Source of the DNA: Pseudomonas sp. QTF5
GTDB taxonomy: Bacteria > Pseudomonadota > Gammaproteobacteria > Pseudomonadales > Pseudomonadaceae
Reading direction: 5' to 3'
Length of the DNA: 64,000 nt
Assembly (NCBI RefSeq): GCF_000512695.2
Contig: NZ_AZRW02000004.1
Coordinates: 186,001-250,000, forward strand
A program made the translations under genes and the position numbers. Positions 28,990-37,072 of this stretch are shown piece after piece; position 1 is the stretch's first letter, and each line of letters begins with the position of its first letter. Under the pieces are notes generated by a model. It searched no databases. It had not been told where the DNA came from and saw only the letters and a program-made list of their open reading frames with translations.

Positions 28990-29633
28990 GCGCCCGCATC
29001 ATTCCCTTCGCCTACGAAGGCCAGGCTGTGCGCTTCAATGCTGACGGCTGGATCAACGCCACTGAAGCTGCCACACGCTTCGGCAAACTGCCTCACGAAT
29101 GGCTGCGCCTTCCCGAAACAGTTGCCTACCTGGAGGCCTTAGCTAAATGCGGGAAAATCCCGCAATTAGTCCGCACCCAGCGTGGCCGCAACGGTGGCAC
29201 CTGGCTCCATCCCAAGCTGGCAGTAGCCTTTGCCCGGTGGCTTTCCGTGGACTTCGCCGTCTGGTGTGACGATCAGATCGACGCCCTGCTCCGCGGCGAT
29301 CAAAGCACTTGGCAGCAGGCCCGTCAGCAATCGGCCGTCGGGTATCGCGGTCTGTGTGATGCGTTGGCGTTTGCCTGCGAAGAAAGCGGTAAAACTCCCC
29401 AGCGCCACCACTTCATCAACGAAGCCAGGCTTATCAATCTGGTAATCACTGGGCAGTTCGCCGGCCGCGACCGCGATCAACTCACGGCACATGAACTGGT
29501 GTTGGTTTCACTGATCGAGATCCGCGACGTACTGCTGATCGGCCAAGGCAAAGACTTCGCAGCCCGCAAATCCTCGCTGCTGCGCTACATCCAGAGCCTG
29601 CGCGCCAAGCATCTTCGGAGTGATGCCGCATGA
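28986..29633 (+). CDS. KilA-N domain protein
   Basis: A 215-residue protein. The KilA-N DNA-binding domain covers about residues 10-95: VRFNADGWINATEAATRFGK, then WLRLPETVAYLE, then GTWLHPKLAVAFARWLS and WCDDQID. Such proteins act as phage antirepressors or early regulators. A helical C-terminal domain follows. Next comes a C4-like RNA region, which also suits an immunity or antirepressor region. Confidence 0.85.
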   Translation: MSARIIPFAYEGQAVRFNADGWINATEAATRFGKLPHEWLRLPETVAYLEALAKCGKIPQLVRTQRGRNGGTWLHPKLAVAFARWLSVDFAVWCDDQIDALLRGDQSTWQQARQQSAVGYRGLCDALAFACEESGKTPQRHHFINEARLINLVITGQFAGRDRDQLTAHELVLVSLIEIRDVLLIGQGKDFAARKSSLLRYIQSLRAKHLRSDAA

Positions 29634-29779
29634 CGACTATCCTCATGCCCCACGATGAATGGTCTATAACTTCTCTTGCCAGCAGTCGTAGTCGTCGGTA
29701 TGGTTTGCCCGTCGCTGCAAATTCAGCGACCGGGCGTAGGAACCCGATGAGCAAAAGGCGCAACAGCGCCCAGATAACC

Positions 29780-29950
29780 ACTGCCGGCGTTTTTTTTCGT
29801 CTGCAGTTCTGTGTTATGGCGGCTGTGTGCGGGCAGGCTTCGGCCTGGCCGGGTTCCTTTTGCCCCGGTATTCCTACCCCGTGCACAGCTGCCACCCAAT
29901 CCCGTAGGAAGGATCGTGGCAGCTCCTCTAAAGCAAAAGGAGCTCCGCAT
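29780..29950 (+). ncRNA. Candidate C4-like antisense RNA region (ash-like leader)
   Basis: A stable hairpin CAGGC-TTCG-GCCTG (29834-29847) is followed by CCGGG/CCCGG (29849-29868). AGCTGCCAC (29887-29895) is complementary to GTGGCAGCT (29916-29924), just before the ribosome binding site of the ORF at 29951. This resembles the C4 antisense RNA of P1/P4-type immunity regions. The overlapping frame includes residues (AAVCGQASAWPGSF) like phage ash proteins. A covariance-model search would decide. Confidence 0.5.
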
Positions 29951-30109
29951 ATGCACGCCCTCATTCCGTCCAAAATTCGCGCCTTTGCTCACCGCCGCAT
30001 GGCGCTGAGCGCACTCCGCGCAAACTCGTCCCTGTCTGTCCGCCTCACTCAATACAACGCCCACATGGCCATTGTCCGGACCTTGGAAGCTGTAGGGGGT
30101 GCCGTATGA
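29951..30109 (+). CDS. 52-residue prophage protein, unknown
   Basis: A short basic ORF (ATG 29951) with AAAAGGAG eight bases upstream. The residues KIRAFAHRRMALSALRANSS suggest a helical, possibly nucleic-acid-binding peptide. If the C4-like RNA is real, this ORF is the natural target of its antisense pairing. The next ORF's ATG overlaps its stop. Confidence 0.55.
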   Translation: MHALIPSKIRAFAHRRMALSALRANSSLSVRLTQYNAHMAIVRTLEAVGGAV

Positions 30110-30334
30110 CTTACCCTACCCAACCCCTCCGCGTCGTCCGCCGACAGTCCGCTTAATGAGTTGCGTGATGTGCAAGACATCCTTGTACTGCTGAGCCTGG
30201 CGCTTGCCATCATTGCCTCACCCTCCACGCCAATCCTTGTCGCCCGTGTCGCCGCTGTGATGGCCCAGCACACCGCCATGGCCTGGGCGGAACTCCTCGA
30301 CGACGCGATCGCCGAGCAAGGGGGTGAAAAATGA
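30106..30334 (+). pseudogene. Small prophage gene with a frameshift
   Basis: ATG 30106 opens a frame that stops after 16 codons. The adjacent frame then reads SADSPLNELRDVQDILVLLS on to AWAELLDDAIAEQGGEK, ending in ATGA overlap with the next gene. Joining the two needs one extra base near 30120, in a C-rich stretch. Either a base was lost here or translation starts at TTG 30161 or GTG 30167. Confidence 0.45.
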
Positions 30335-30855
30335 CCCGCCAGCTTTTGTCTTCGCTCTTCGCCGAGCGCGAGCACGCATCTTCGTGGTGGAGTGTCCTCA
30401 ATCAATTGCGCATCTCCAACCAGCTGCCAGAGTGGGTTCGCACCAAAGTAGTTGGTAGTGATACCGACTATGAAGAGTCGATGCTCGAAAGAAGCATCGT
30501 CAATCATGCGCTGTTTGGCATCGACGAAATTCGAGCGGGAGACGACCTCCGGCCATGCGCCTTTGAGTATCAGAGTCTCATTGACCTGATGGAGTTGGAG
30601 CGCACCCGTTATCTGACCTGGTGGACCATGCTCAATGAAATGCGGGCGCGTAAACAGCTGCCGGAATGGGTTGTGACTAACCGCATAGGTCACGGCCCGG
30701 ACCATGAGCAGTGGTCTGACAAAGCGGCCAAGGTCAACCACATGCTGTTTGGCCAACCACATGTTCGCCACTTGGCGACGCAGCTTCGGGTGCCTGAGGG
30801 GCCACGACCAGATTCTCGCCAGCGCACAGCGTCGCTGACTCCCGTGAATTGCTGA
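30331..30855 (+). CDS. Protein of unknown function with an internal duplication
   Basis: A 174-residue protein made of two related halves. The first has HASSWWSVLNQLRISNQLPE and the second RYLTWWTMLNEMRARKQLPE, and each continues to an NHALFG or NHMLFG segment. The duplication covers about 55 residues each. I do not recognise the family. It overlaps the preceding frame by four bases, in an early-region gene run. Confidence 0.65.
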   Translation: MTRQLLSSLFAEREHASSWWSVLNQLRISNQLPEWVRTKVVGSDTDYEESMLERSIVNHALFGIDEIRAGDDLRPCAFEYQSLIDLMELERTRYLTWWTMLNEMRARKQLPEWVVTNRIGHGPDHEQWSDKAAKVNHMLFGQPHVRHLATQLRVPEGPRPDSRQRTASLTPVNC

Positions 30856-30875
30856 TTCGATAAAGGTTTAAGCAC

Positions 30876-31151
30876 ATGAAGATTCAAAATGGCGCGCCAG
30901 CGTCAACGGGATCGGCTTGCCCGAAAAAAGCCACAGAGCTGTTTTATGTGACTCATCCAAAAGCGCTGAAGGCATTGCTTGGCCCGTTCCTCACGGAGTC
31001 TGACGCAGAGTGTGGCCGGATAGTGATGCGCAGTGCTGACGCCCAAGTGACGGCCTGTCTCGTTGAATCAATCGACGAGATCACTCACTGGCACGGCGTG
31101 AACAATGGTCGGGTTTGCCGGGCATTCGCTGGGAGCGCCAGTCATGGATGA
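30876..31151 (+). CDS. 91-residue protein of unknown function
   Basis: An ORF with AAAGG upstream of ATG 30876, overlapping the Toprim gene by eight bases. No motif is recognised. The two overlaps and its position support a real gene of the element's replication block. Confidence 0.5.
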   Translation: MKIQNGAPASTGSACPKKATELFYVTHPKALKALLGPFLTESDAECGRIVMRSADAQVTACLVESIDEITHWHGVNNGRVCRAFAGSASHG

Positions 31152-32025
31152 CGCGACGATCCTATTCCGTGAAGCGCTCCAGACCGTCTATGGCTCAATC
31201 GACTGGCTTCCCATAGCTGACGGCACCATCCACCGGTTCCGCGTTCCGGACGACAAGCCCGGCACTCTCAATGGTTGGTATGTCCTGTACCTGGACGGTA
31301 TCGCCTCTGGTGCGTTTGGCAGTTGGAAGTCCGGAGGCGCCAGCACATGGTGTAGTCGGGAGCCTGTGGACGCCCAGGAGGCCGCACAGATCCGCGAGCG
31401 AGTTGATCATGCCAGGCGCCAGCGCGAGGCCGAGCAGCACCGGCGCCAGCAGCAGGCCGCTGAGCTGGCCAACCGCTGGTGGCGCAACGCACGTCGCGCC
31501 GCACCCGATCACCCCTATCTCGCCGCCAAAGGAGTTCGCTCCCACAGCCTGCGCCAGCGTGGCGCTGATCTGCTGGTACCGCTGTACCTCGATGGTCGCC
31601 TGGTCAATCTGCAGAGAATCGCCCCGGACGGCGCCAAGCGTTTCTTGCCTGGCGGCCGCGTGAAGGGCACCTACTCGCCGCTAGGCATCATCGAGCCCGG
31701 TTCCGTGCTCTGCATCTGCGAAGGGTGGGCGACGGGCGCCAGCCTCCACCAACACGGAGGCTATGTCGTCGCCGCTGCCATGAACGCGGGCAACCTGATT
31801 TCGGCGGCAATGGGCCTTCGCTCGCGCTACCCGGGCCAGTCAATCGTTGTCGCTGGCGACGATGACCGGCTCACCGACGGCAACCCGGGACGCACAGCGG
31901 CAAACGCAGCCGCGGCGGCAGTCGGCGGCCAAGTGGCTTTCCCCGAGTGGCCAGAAGATGCGCCCGATAACCTCACCGACTTCAACGACCTCGCAAACTG
32001 GAAGCTCGCCAATGGCCAAGCCTGA
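31144..32025 (+). CDS. Toprim-domain primase-like protein
   Basis: A 293-residue protein. The N-terminal part has WYVLYLDGIASGAFGSWKSG, as in phage and satellite primases, and a basic helical linker follows. The Toprim-like part includes VLCICEGWATGAS and VVAGDDDRLTDGNPG, with the acidic residues expected for metal binding. ATG 31144 is preferred over 31105 because it begins the conserved MDDATILF segment. The DUF927 gene overlaps its end by 14 bases; together they form a replication pair. Confidence 0.8.
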   Translation: MDDATILFREALQTVYGSIDWLPIADGTIHRFRVPDDKPGTLNGWYVLYLDGIASGAFGSWKSGGASTWCSREPVDAQEAAQIRERVDHARRQREAEQHRRQQQAAELANRWWRNARRAAPDHPYLAAKGVRSHSLRQRGADLLVPLYLDGRLVNLQRIAPDGAKRFLPGGRVKGTYSPLGIIEPGSVLCICEGWATGASLHQHGGYVVAAAMNAGNLISAAMGLRSRYPGQSIVVAGDDDRLTDGNPGRTAANAAAAAVGGQVAFPEWPEDAPDNLTDFNDLANWKLANGQA

Positions 32026-33457
32026 TACCAACGTTATCAACCTTCGGCCAGAAGCCGCGACCATCGCACCTGCTCGTCCTTGCTGGGCGGTGTACGAGCA
32101 CTGGGTGACCAACGAGAACGGCCGTAAGCTGCGCCCGGGCGTGTACTGGCACAGCTTCAAGCGCACCGCCGCCGATCAGGACGACGCAGGTAACGACGCC
32201 GCCGACCGTCCGATCACCGATGAGTGGATCTCCAGCCCTGTCACGGTTGTGGCCCGCACCACCAACAGTGACGACGGCAGCGAGGGACGGCTCCTGCGCC
32301 TGGTCACAGAGGGCGGCATCAAGGAATGGATCATCGCCATGGAGGTCTTCGGCGGCAGCGGCGAGGACGCCCGGCGAGCTCTGTTCGGCATGGGCGTCAT
32401 CATCGCCCTCAAGAAGCGTGGCACGTTCATGGAGTACCTGCTCGATCAGCACCCCGCCGAAGTGTTCGCGACTACCTGCCGGCCGGGCTGGCATGAGTCG
32501 GGGGCGTTCGTGTTGCCCGGGCGGACGATCGGCAGTGCCAATGTGCGGTACCAGGCCAGCAACAAGGCGCAGGTACTTTTCAGTCAGCGCGGCGAGTTGG
32601 CGCTATGGCAGTCGGATGTGGCCGCCAAGTGCGCTGGCAACCCGGTACTGACATTGGCGATCGGCTGCTCGCTCGCCGGCCCGCTGTTGAGCTTGGTCGG
32701 CGTCCTGGGGGGCGGCGTTCACTTGGTGGGCGACAGCTCGAGCGGCAAGTCGCTGGCGCAACTGATCGGTTCGTCGGTGTGGGGTGACCCGGGAGTGTTC
32801 GCCGCCAGTTGGGACATGACCAAGGGCGGGCTGGAGATCGAAGCGTCGAGCCGTAACGACACCATCCTGCCGCTGGACGAGATCAAGCGCGCCGACCCGA
32901 AACGTGTGCAAGAAATGGCCTACTCCCTCGCCAATGGCCAGGGCAAAGGCACCATGACCCGCGAGCGTGAAGCCCGGGGCAAACTGAGCTGGCGCCTGCT
33001 GACGCTCTCCAGTGGCGAGCGCTCCCTATCTGAGCACGCCGCCATTTCCGGCAATGCCGCCCACGCTGGCGCCGAGTTGCGCATGGGCGACGTAAACGCC
33101 GGTACCCGAACGCACATTTGGGATGTATGGCAATCCGGGCGAGGTGGCGCAATGAGCCTACTTTCCTGCCTGCTCGATCACATCCCGCCGACCATCGCTG
33201 GCGCCGACAAACCGAGCATGGCGAATCGCACCACGGATCGTCCACGTTTGGTGTTGGTCGAGCGCGCAGCCCAGTTACCGGCAAGCACCTACACCAACTC
33301 CGCCACAGCCACACCCGAGTGGCGACAGGCCCGCGACCAATACCTGAACCACGTCTTGGTTTGCAGCGCCTGTTATGCGCCTACAGGACGCCATTGCACG
33401 GCTGGCGCCAGCCTGCGCGCCAGATATGACAGCACGCCAATGGAGAGCAACCCATGA
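32012..33457 (+). CDS. DUF927 helicase-like ATPase with a foreign C-terminal part
   Basis: A 481-residue ORF. The N-terminal ~365 residues are DUF927: a domain with WIIAMEVFGG and LFGMGV, Walker A VGDSSSGKS (near 32730) and a downstream LPLDEIKRADP. After GDVNAGTR the family pattern stops. The last ~100 residues, from about 33152, look like a separate small prophage protein (RPRLVLVERAAQLPASTYTN), whose own ATG 33152 has GAGGTGG upstream. A deletion has probably joined the two. Confidence 0.75.
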   Translation: MAKPDTNVINLRPEAATIAPARPCWAVYEHWVTNENGRKLRPGVYWHSFKRTAADQDDAGNDAADRPITDEWISSPVTVVARTTNSDDGSEGRLLRLVTEGGIKEWIIAMEVFGGSGEDARRALFGMGVIIALKKRGTFMEYLLDQHPAEVFATTCRPGWHESGAFVLPGRTIGSANVRYQASNKAQVLFSQRGELALWQSDVAAKCAGNPVLTLAIGCSLAGPLLSLVGVLGGGVHLVGDSSSGKSLAQLIGSSVWGDPGVFAASWDMTKGGLEIEASSRNDTILPLDEIKRADPKRVQEMAYSLANGQGKGTMTREREARGKLSWRLLTLSSGERSLSEHAAISGNAAHAGAELRMGDVNAGTRTHIWDVWQSGRGGAMSLLSCLLDHIPPTIAGADKPSMANRTTDRPRLVLVERAAQLPASTYTNSATATPEWRQARDQYLNHVLVCSACYAPTGRHCTAGASLRARYDSTPMESNP

Positions 33458-33540
33458 GCCTCGTTCGGCACGAAGCTGCCGCCCACCCTGAGCATCGTCG
33501 GCAAGTAAGCGACCTGTCACGCGACACGTTTTGCGGATAA
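33454..33540 (+). CDS. 28-residue ORF, probably a truncated gene
   Basis: ATG 33454 overlaps the stop of the previous ORF (ATGA). The frame runs only 28 codons and ends inside a perfect inverted repeat. It looks like the beginning of a prophage gene cut off by rearrangement. Confidence 0.35.
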   Translation: MSLVRHEAAAHPEHRRQVSDLSRDTFCG

Positions 33541-33553
33541 AGAAAACGTGTCG
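33522..33553. repeat. Perfect 11-bp inverted repeat
   Basis: CGACACGTTTT (33522-33532) and AAAACGTGTCG (33543-33553) flank a ten-base loop. It lies between two ORFs and ends a frame. It may be a terminator, a regulator site or the scar of a rearrangement. Confidence 0.7.
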
Positions 33554-33618
33554 TGGCATCGAGCAACAACACCGGGCATCAGCCCATGACCAGCGCCAGC
33601 GGCGCACCAGAGGTACAC

Positions 33619-33990
33619 ATGACAGAACAGGACAGCAACACAGCGAGCAAACCGCCAACGCATCGTGATCGCTTCACGGAGGCATGCAACGCCACGGATT
33701 TTGCCAATGAGCCGCGCGTCATCGGTGGCTATGTCGTCTGGGAGGTTCGGCATATGCGTGACGGTCAGAAGGTCATCGTCGACGGGCCATTCTTCACCGG
33801 AGAAGAAGCTCAGATTTCCGCGGAGTTGCTGCGGGGAACGTTCCGAGGCGCTCGCGCTTATCACGCCACCCATTGCACGGCCTGGAATCCAGATCTCAAC
33901 CGAGAAAAGGCCATCAGGGAGCAAGCCCATATGTCCAGAATTGCGCTGGCTCGCCAGCTTGGCGTCGATACGTCGGAGATTTCGAAATGA
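33619..33990 (+). CDS. 123-residue protein of unknown function
   Basis: An ORF from ATG 33619 (GAGG six bases upstream; the frame is open to a GTG at 33553). The middle has VIGGYVVWEVRHMRDGQKVI. No family is recognised. Its stop overlaps the start of the tail assembly gene (ATGA). Confidence 0.5.
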   Translation: MTEQDSNTASKPPTHRDRFTEACNATDFANEPRVIGGYVVWEVRHMRDGQKVIVDGPFFTGEEAQISAELLRGTFRGARAYHATHCTAWNPDLNREKAIREQAHMSRIALARQLGVDTSEISK

Positions 33991-34574
33991 CCATGACCAC
34001 GATCAAGCTGTCCGGCAGCCTTGCTCAAAGATTCTTCCGGCAGCGCGAATACCTGCTCGAAACAGGTACGACCCAAGAAGTTTTCAGCGCCCTGAAGCAT
34101 ACCGTTGATGGGTTTGAGGATTTTATCCGTGACCAGGCTCGGCTTGGCATGCGGTACGCGATCTTCCGCAACAGGGTTAACGTTGGAGAGACTGAATTCA
34201 CGCTGAGCGGGACAACCGAAATTCGCATCGTCCCTGTCATCGCTGGCAGTAAGAGCGGCGGAATACTTCAGGTAGTGCTGGGTGCCGTCCTGATTGTCGC
34301 CGGTGCGTTTCTTTGGGCTACTCCTATGGGTGGGCCGTTAGTTGCCATGGGAATTTCAATGGTTCTCGGCGGCGTCGTCCAGATGCTCACCCCTGTGCCG
34401 AAAGCGCCAAGCCAGCAGGAACAAGCGGCCACCGAGAACAAGCCAAGCTACCTGTTCAACGGGGCGGTCAACTCAACCCAGCAAGGCCTGCCGGTGCCGA
34501 TCGTATACGGTCAGGTTCTGGTCGGCTCCAGCGTTGTCGCAGTAGGTACATGGGCGGAGGCCTTGCCGGTATGA
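33987..34574 (+). CDS. Phage tail assembly protein, lambda gpI type
   Basis: A 195-residue protein. It starts MTMTTIKLSGSL, has an N-terminal ubiquitin-like region with FIRDQARLGMRYAIFRNRVN, then two hydrophobic stretches near residues 92-130, and ends with NSTQQGLPVPIVYGQVLVGS. This pattern fits lambda tail protein I of siphophages. No other structural gene is left nearby except a stub of J. Confidence 0.8.
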   Translation: MTMTTIKLSGSLAQRFFRQREYLLETGTTQEVFSALKHTVDGFEDFIRDQARLGMRYAIFRNRVNVGETEFTLSGTTEIRIVPVIAGSKSGGILQVVLGAVLIVAGAFLWATPMGGPLVAMGISMVLGGVVQMLTPVPKAPSQQEQAATENKPSYLFNGAVNSTQQGLPVPIVYGQVLVGSSVVAVGTWAEALPV

Positions 34575-34606
34575 GTGAGGTCATTGTTGGCCGTAGGACG
34601 TCCTAG
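34571..34606 (+). pseudogene. Stub of the tail-tip (gpJ-like) gene
   Basis: ATG 34571 overlaps the gpI stop, as the J gene does in lambdoid phages, and opens with SEVIVGRR. A TAG follows after 11 codons. The >1000-residue tail-tip gene has been cut just after its start. Confidence 0.5.
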
Positions 34607-34684
34607 GCCGACTACACTTTCAAATCTCACACAGGAGCGTGGTAGTTTCCATGCTTCTGTCTATCGTGAATGGATGACGAGACT

Positions 34685-35089
34685 ATGCGTTTAATAGGAC
34701 TGCTGGCGATCTCTTCGATACTTCTGGTGGGCTGCTCAACCTCCCCCATTTCCGCTGGTGATGCCGATCCGGTACCTCCATCAAGGCTTTATGCTTTTCC
34801 CTCCGATGGCGGCACCCAACTTGTTGTTACGCGTGACAGCGGTATGTTCGGGGCCGGCTGCAACCACCGGCTCTACATCGACGGAACGCTGGCTGCCGAG
34901 CTTTCTTCTGGTGAGGTAGCTCGGTTCGGGCTCGCTCCAGGCAAGCATGTGGTGGGCGTCAAACCGAGCTCCGCGTGCGGTGGCGGCGGCCTTGTGGAAA
35001 CCGAGGTTGATTTGAAGTCCGGCGAATCAGTTCGTCGACGCATTTCGGTAACTCTTGGCGGGCTCGCCATTACGCCAACCGCGTTCTAA
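34685..35089 (+). CDS. Small lipoprotein of unknown function
   Basis: A 134-residue protein with a lipoprotein signal (lipobox LVGC near residue 17) and a predicted beta-rich mature part with a PEGA-like segment (LYIDGTLAAELSSGEVARFG, then LAPGKHVVGVK). ATG 34685 gives the shortest clean signal peptide. It may be a lysogenic conversion gene left from the prophage, but that is inference. Confidence 0.65.
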   Translation: MRLIGLLAISSILLVGCSTSPISAGDADPVPPSRLYAFPSDGGTQLVVTRDSGMFGAGCNHRLYIDGTLAAELSSGEVARFGLAPGKHVVGVKPSSACGGGGLVETEVDLKSGESVRRRISVTLGGLAITPTAF

Positions 35090-35454
35090 ACGAAAACAGA
35101 CGATTTTTGTCCAAGACCACCCCAGACACTAACTTTTACTAACAGGGGTGCTTTGACAGCGGTGATGGGCCGATCTGATGTCAACATTTGTCAGCATCCC
35201 GCCAAGCCGATACGCTCGATCCAACGTTAGGTTTTGTTAGGTACTGGCGTGCGCGCGATGACAGGTTCTGACAGGTTATCGCGACGACTAAACGTTAAGT
35301 TTTGATAAGTCGCTATCGCTCACCAAGTCGCCCGGTATCCATTCTGGTATCCATGGATTGAGGGCATTCCGTAGTGGTACCAGCGATGGTTACCAGGTGC
35401 GGTTGCCACCACTGGGTGCCACTTTTCACCGGTCACAAAACCATCAAAACACCG

Positions 35455-35969
35455 TTTGCGAAAACCAACCCCATGGAAGGCCTGCGTCAAGTATCGACTG
35501 GCATGTTTTCGCGCAGTGTTTCACGCACGACCGTCACGCACCTGGAGTGCGCGGAAACCTCCTCTGCAGTAGGGTGGTCCGGCATTGGTACGCAGACTGG
35601 TACGCACCATCAGTACGCGCTCGCAAATGCGTACCGGCAGCAAGTTCGCACCGGTAGTTCGCACGATAAGTTCGCACTTCTGGATCGCAACCACCAAGGC
35701 GCGAACCTGGCAGTCTGCCTGTTATCAAAAGCTATGGTTGCCAGTCACTGTTTCCACTGTGGTTTCCACGGTATTACAGTGTTTTTCACTGACCAAACGC
35801 AGGTTTGCGAAACAACCCCATGGATTAGGTGCGAAGGACGCGAAAGCGACGTTGAATGAGCGTTGCGAAAACAAACCCCATGAATGAAACCAGCTCTGCG
35901 AAAACCAAACCCCATGAATGAGGCTGATCTAGGTCGAATGCCCCCTTTGCGGAAACACCCCATGAATGA
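35455..35969. repeat. Five copies of a TGCGAAAACCAAACCCCATG motif
   Basis: Variants of this ~24-bp motif are at 35455-35478, 35804-35827, 35862-35889, 35894-35921 and 35946-35969. All end in CCCCATGRAT or close to it. The last three are spaced about 32 and 52 bp apart. They lie within the doublet region. Confidence 0.85.
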
Positions 35970-36012
35970 CCCACGCCAGCCGTTCCAATGTCAGGCTTTA
36001 TCAGGTTCCTGC

Positions 36013-36050
36013 GTGTTGAAAACAACACATTGTGTAGGAATCAACGGTGT
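36013..36050. repeat. Copy B of a GTGTTGAAA inverted-repeat element
   Basis: GTGTTGAAA, ACAC, TGTGTAG and CAAC occur here in the same order and spacing as in the near-perfect palindrome at 38556. This copy is more diverged and less symmetrical. Confidence 0.6.
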
Positions 36051-36801
36051 CGAGTGCCCGCTACTTTGACCACGCTTTGACGGAATGTGAGACAGGCATG
36101 AGACGAAACCGGCGCTGGGTGTGCGTCTGAGGCTGATTCCTCGCGGGAGCCGTCAAACAAGCCGCCCTGGCCGTCTCATACCCCTGACAGACCCCAGACA
36201 AATTCTGGACAGGCACTGGACAGATTCTGACCCTGCCGAACAGTCAAACCGCCCGGACAGCCGCGCCCCACCTGATGCGCGGAGGATCACACCGCATCCG
36301 AGCGCCCCACACCGTCCAAAATGGCTAAAACCTTGACCAGCCTTGACGAAATTTTTGACAGGGTTGGACGGATTTATCCAGAACCACCACCGGCTGGCGC
36401 GCTGAAAGCCAGGCAGGGCAATGCTTGCGAGCATTCGCGCAGCTTGGCCAGCACCAGCCCCGTCTAAAATTCCTCAGATGGTTGTCAAGGAAACGGCTCT
36501 ATCGCTTGCCAGCCCGCGGCGGCGAGCTGGGGAGGTGAATACCGTGGCAGGTAAAACCTTAGCGCATCAAGCAGTACTAGACAGGCCCTAGACGGATTCC
36601 CGCCAACAGATACCCTCGGAATCGTCCACAGCCCAAGCACTGCGCCGCCGCCAGCGTGATACCTGCGCGCCGGGGCTCGATACTCGTCAAGTATTAACTG
36701 GGGCGTCTGATGACCTGATAGCAGGCCAGAACAGGTAATCTGCCTACAATAGTTGGCGTCATCCAAATAGCGTTTTTCAGCCGCACACCGAGGATTAACC
36801 C

Positions 36802-37002
36802 ATGTCCGTTATCGACTGTGATTACCTGCCCGCCGACAAGGTGGTGTTTCCACCCGAGCTGGCGCTGCTGATAATCAGGAAGGCCAGCGTCATGGCGGCA
36901 GCCTTTGAAGAGCAAGCACTTGACCAGCTCACCAAGGATGCTAGGCGTGCGCTCTCACAGGGCACGGAGCCTCGGCGAGTCATCAGGGAAATGCGTCTGT
37001 AA
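36802..37002 (+). CDS. 66-residue protein of unknown function
   Basis: A short ORF with GAGG about eight bases before ATG 36802. The product is helical and mildly charged (LALLIIRKASVMAAAFEEQA). No family is recognised. It is the only supported plus-strand gene in the repeat-rich part of the element. Confidence 0.5.
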   Translation: MSVIDCDYLPADKVVFPPELALLIIRKASVMAAAFEEQALDQLTKDARRALSQGTEPRRVIREMRL

Positions 37003-37072
37003 TCGTCCCAGCCTAACTTCCGGGATCTCGGTAGTTACCAGCACCTGACCGGGGCAGTTGTCATAGCGTTAT

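Larger units (their letters stand above)
35090..36801. repeat. Non-coding region with direct-repeat doublets
   Basis: About 1.7 kb without a supported gene. From 35128 to 36593 there are at least fifteen short direct repeats (5-9 bp) set 10-13 bp apart in pairs or triplets. Each pair has its own core but a different spacer. Examples are GTTAGGT (35226, 35236), TGACAGGTT (35259, 35269), GGTATCCAT (35334, 35346), TCACGCAC (35521, 35534), GGTACGCA (35587, 35599), AGTTCGCAC (35643, 35656, 35669), GTTTCCAC (35750, 35762), CTTTGAC (36064, 36075), CTGGACAG (36205, 36216) and CTAGAC (36577, 36588). Confidence 0.8.

Noticed and set aside
30106..30156. A 16-codon ORF as a separate gene
   Set aside because: It is better explained as the start of the frameshifted gene that continues to 30334.
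35358..36069. Several 70-160 codon ORFs over the repeat region
   Set aside because: Their products follow the repeats with no ribosome binding site, no shared frame and no recognisable domain.
35128..36593. The repeat doublets as a CRISPR array
   Set aside because: Repeats are too short, differ from pair to pair, have spacers of 3-5 bp, and no cas gene is present.
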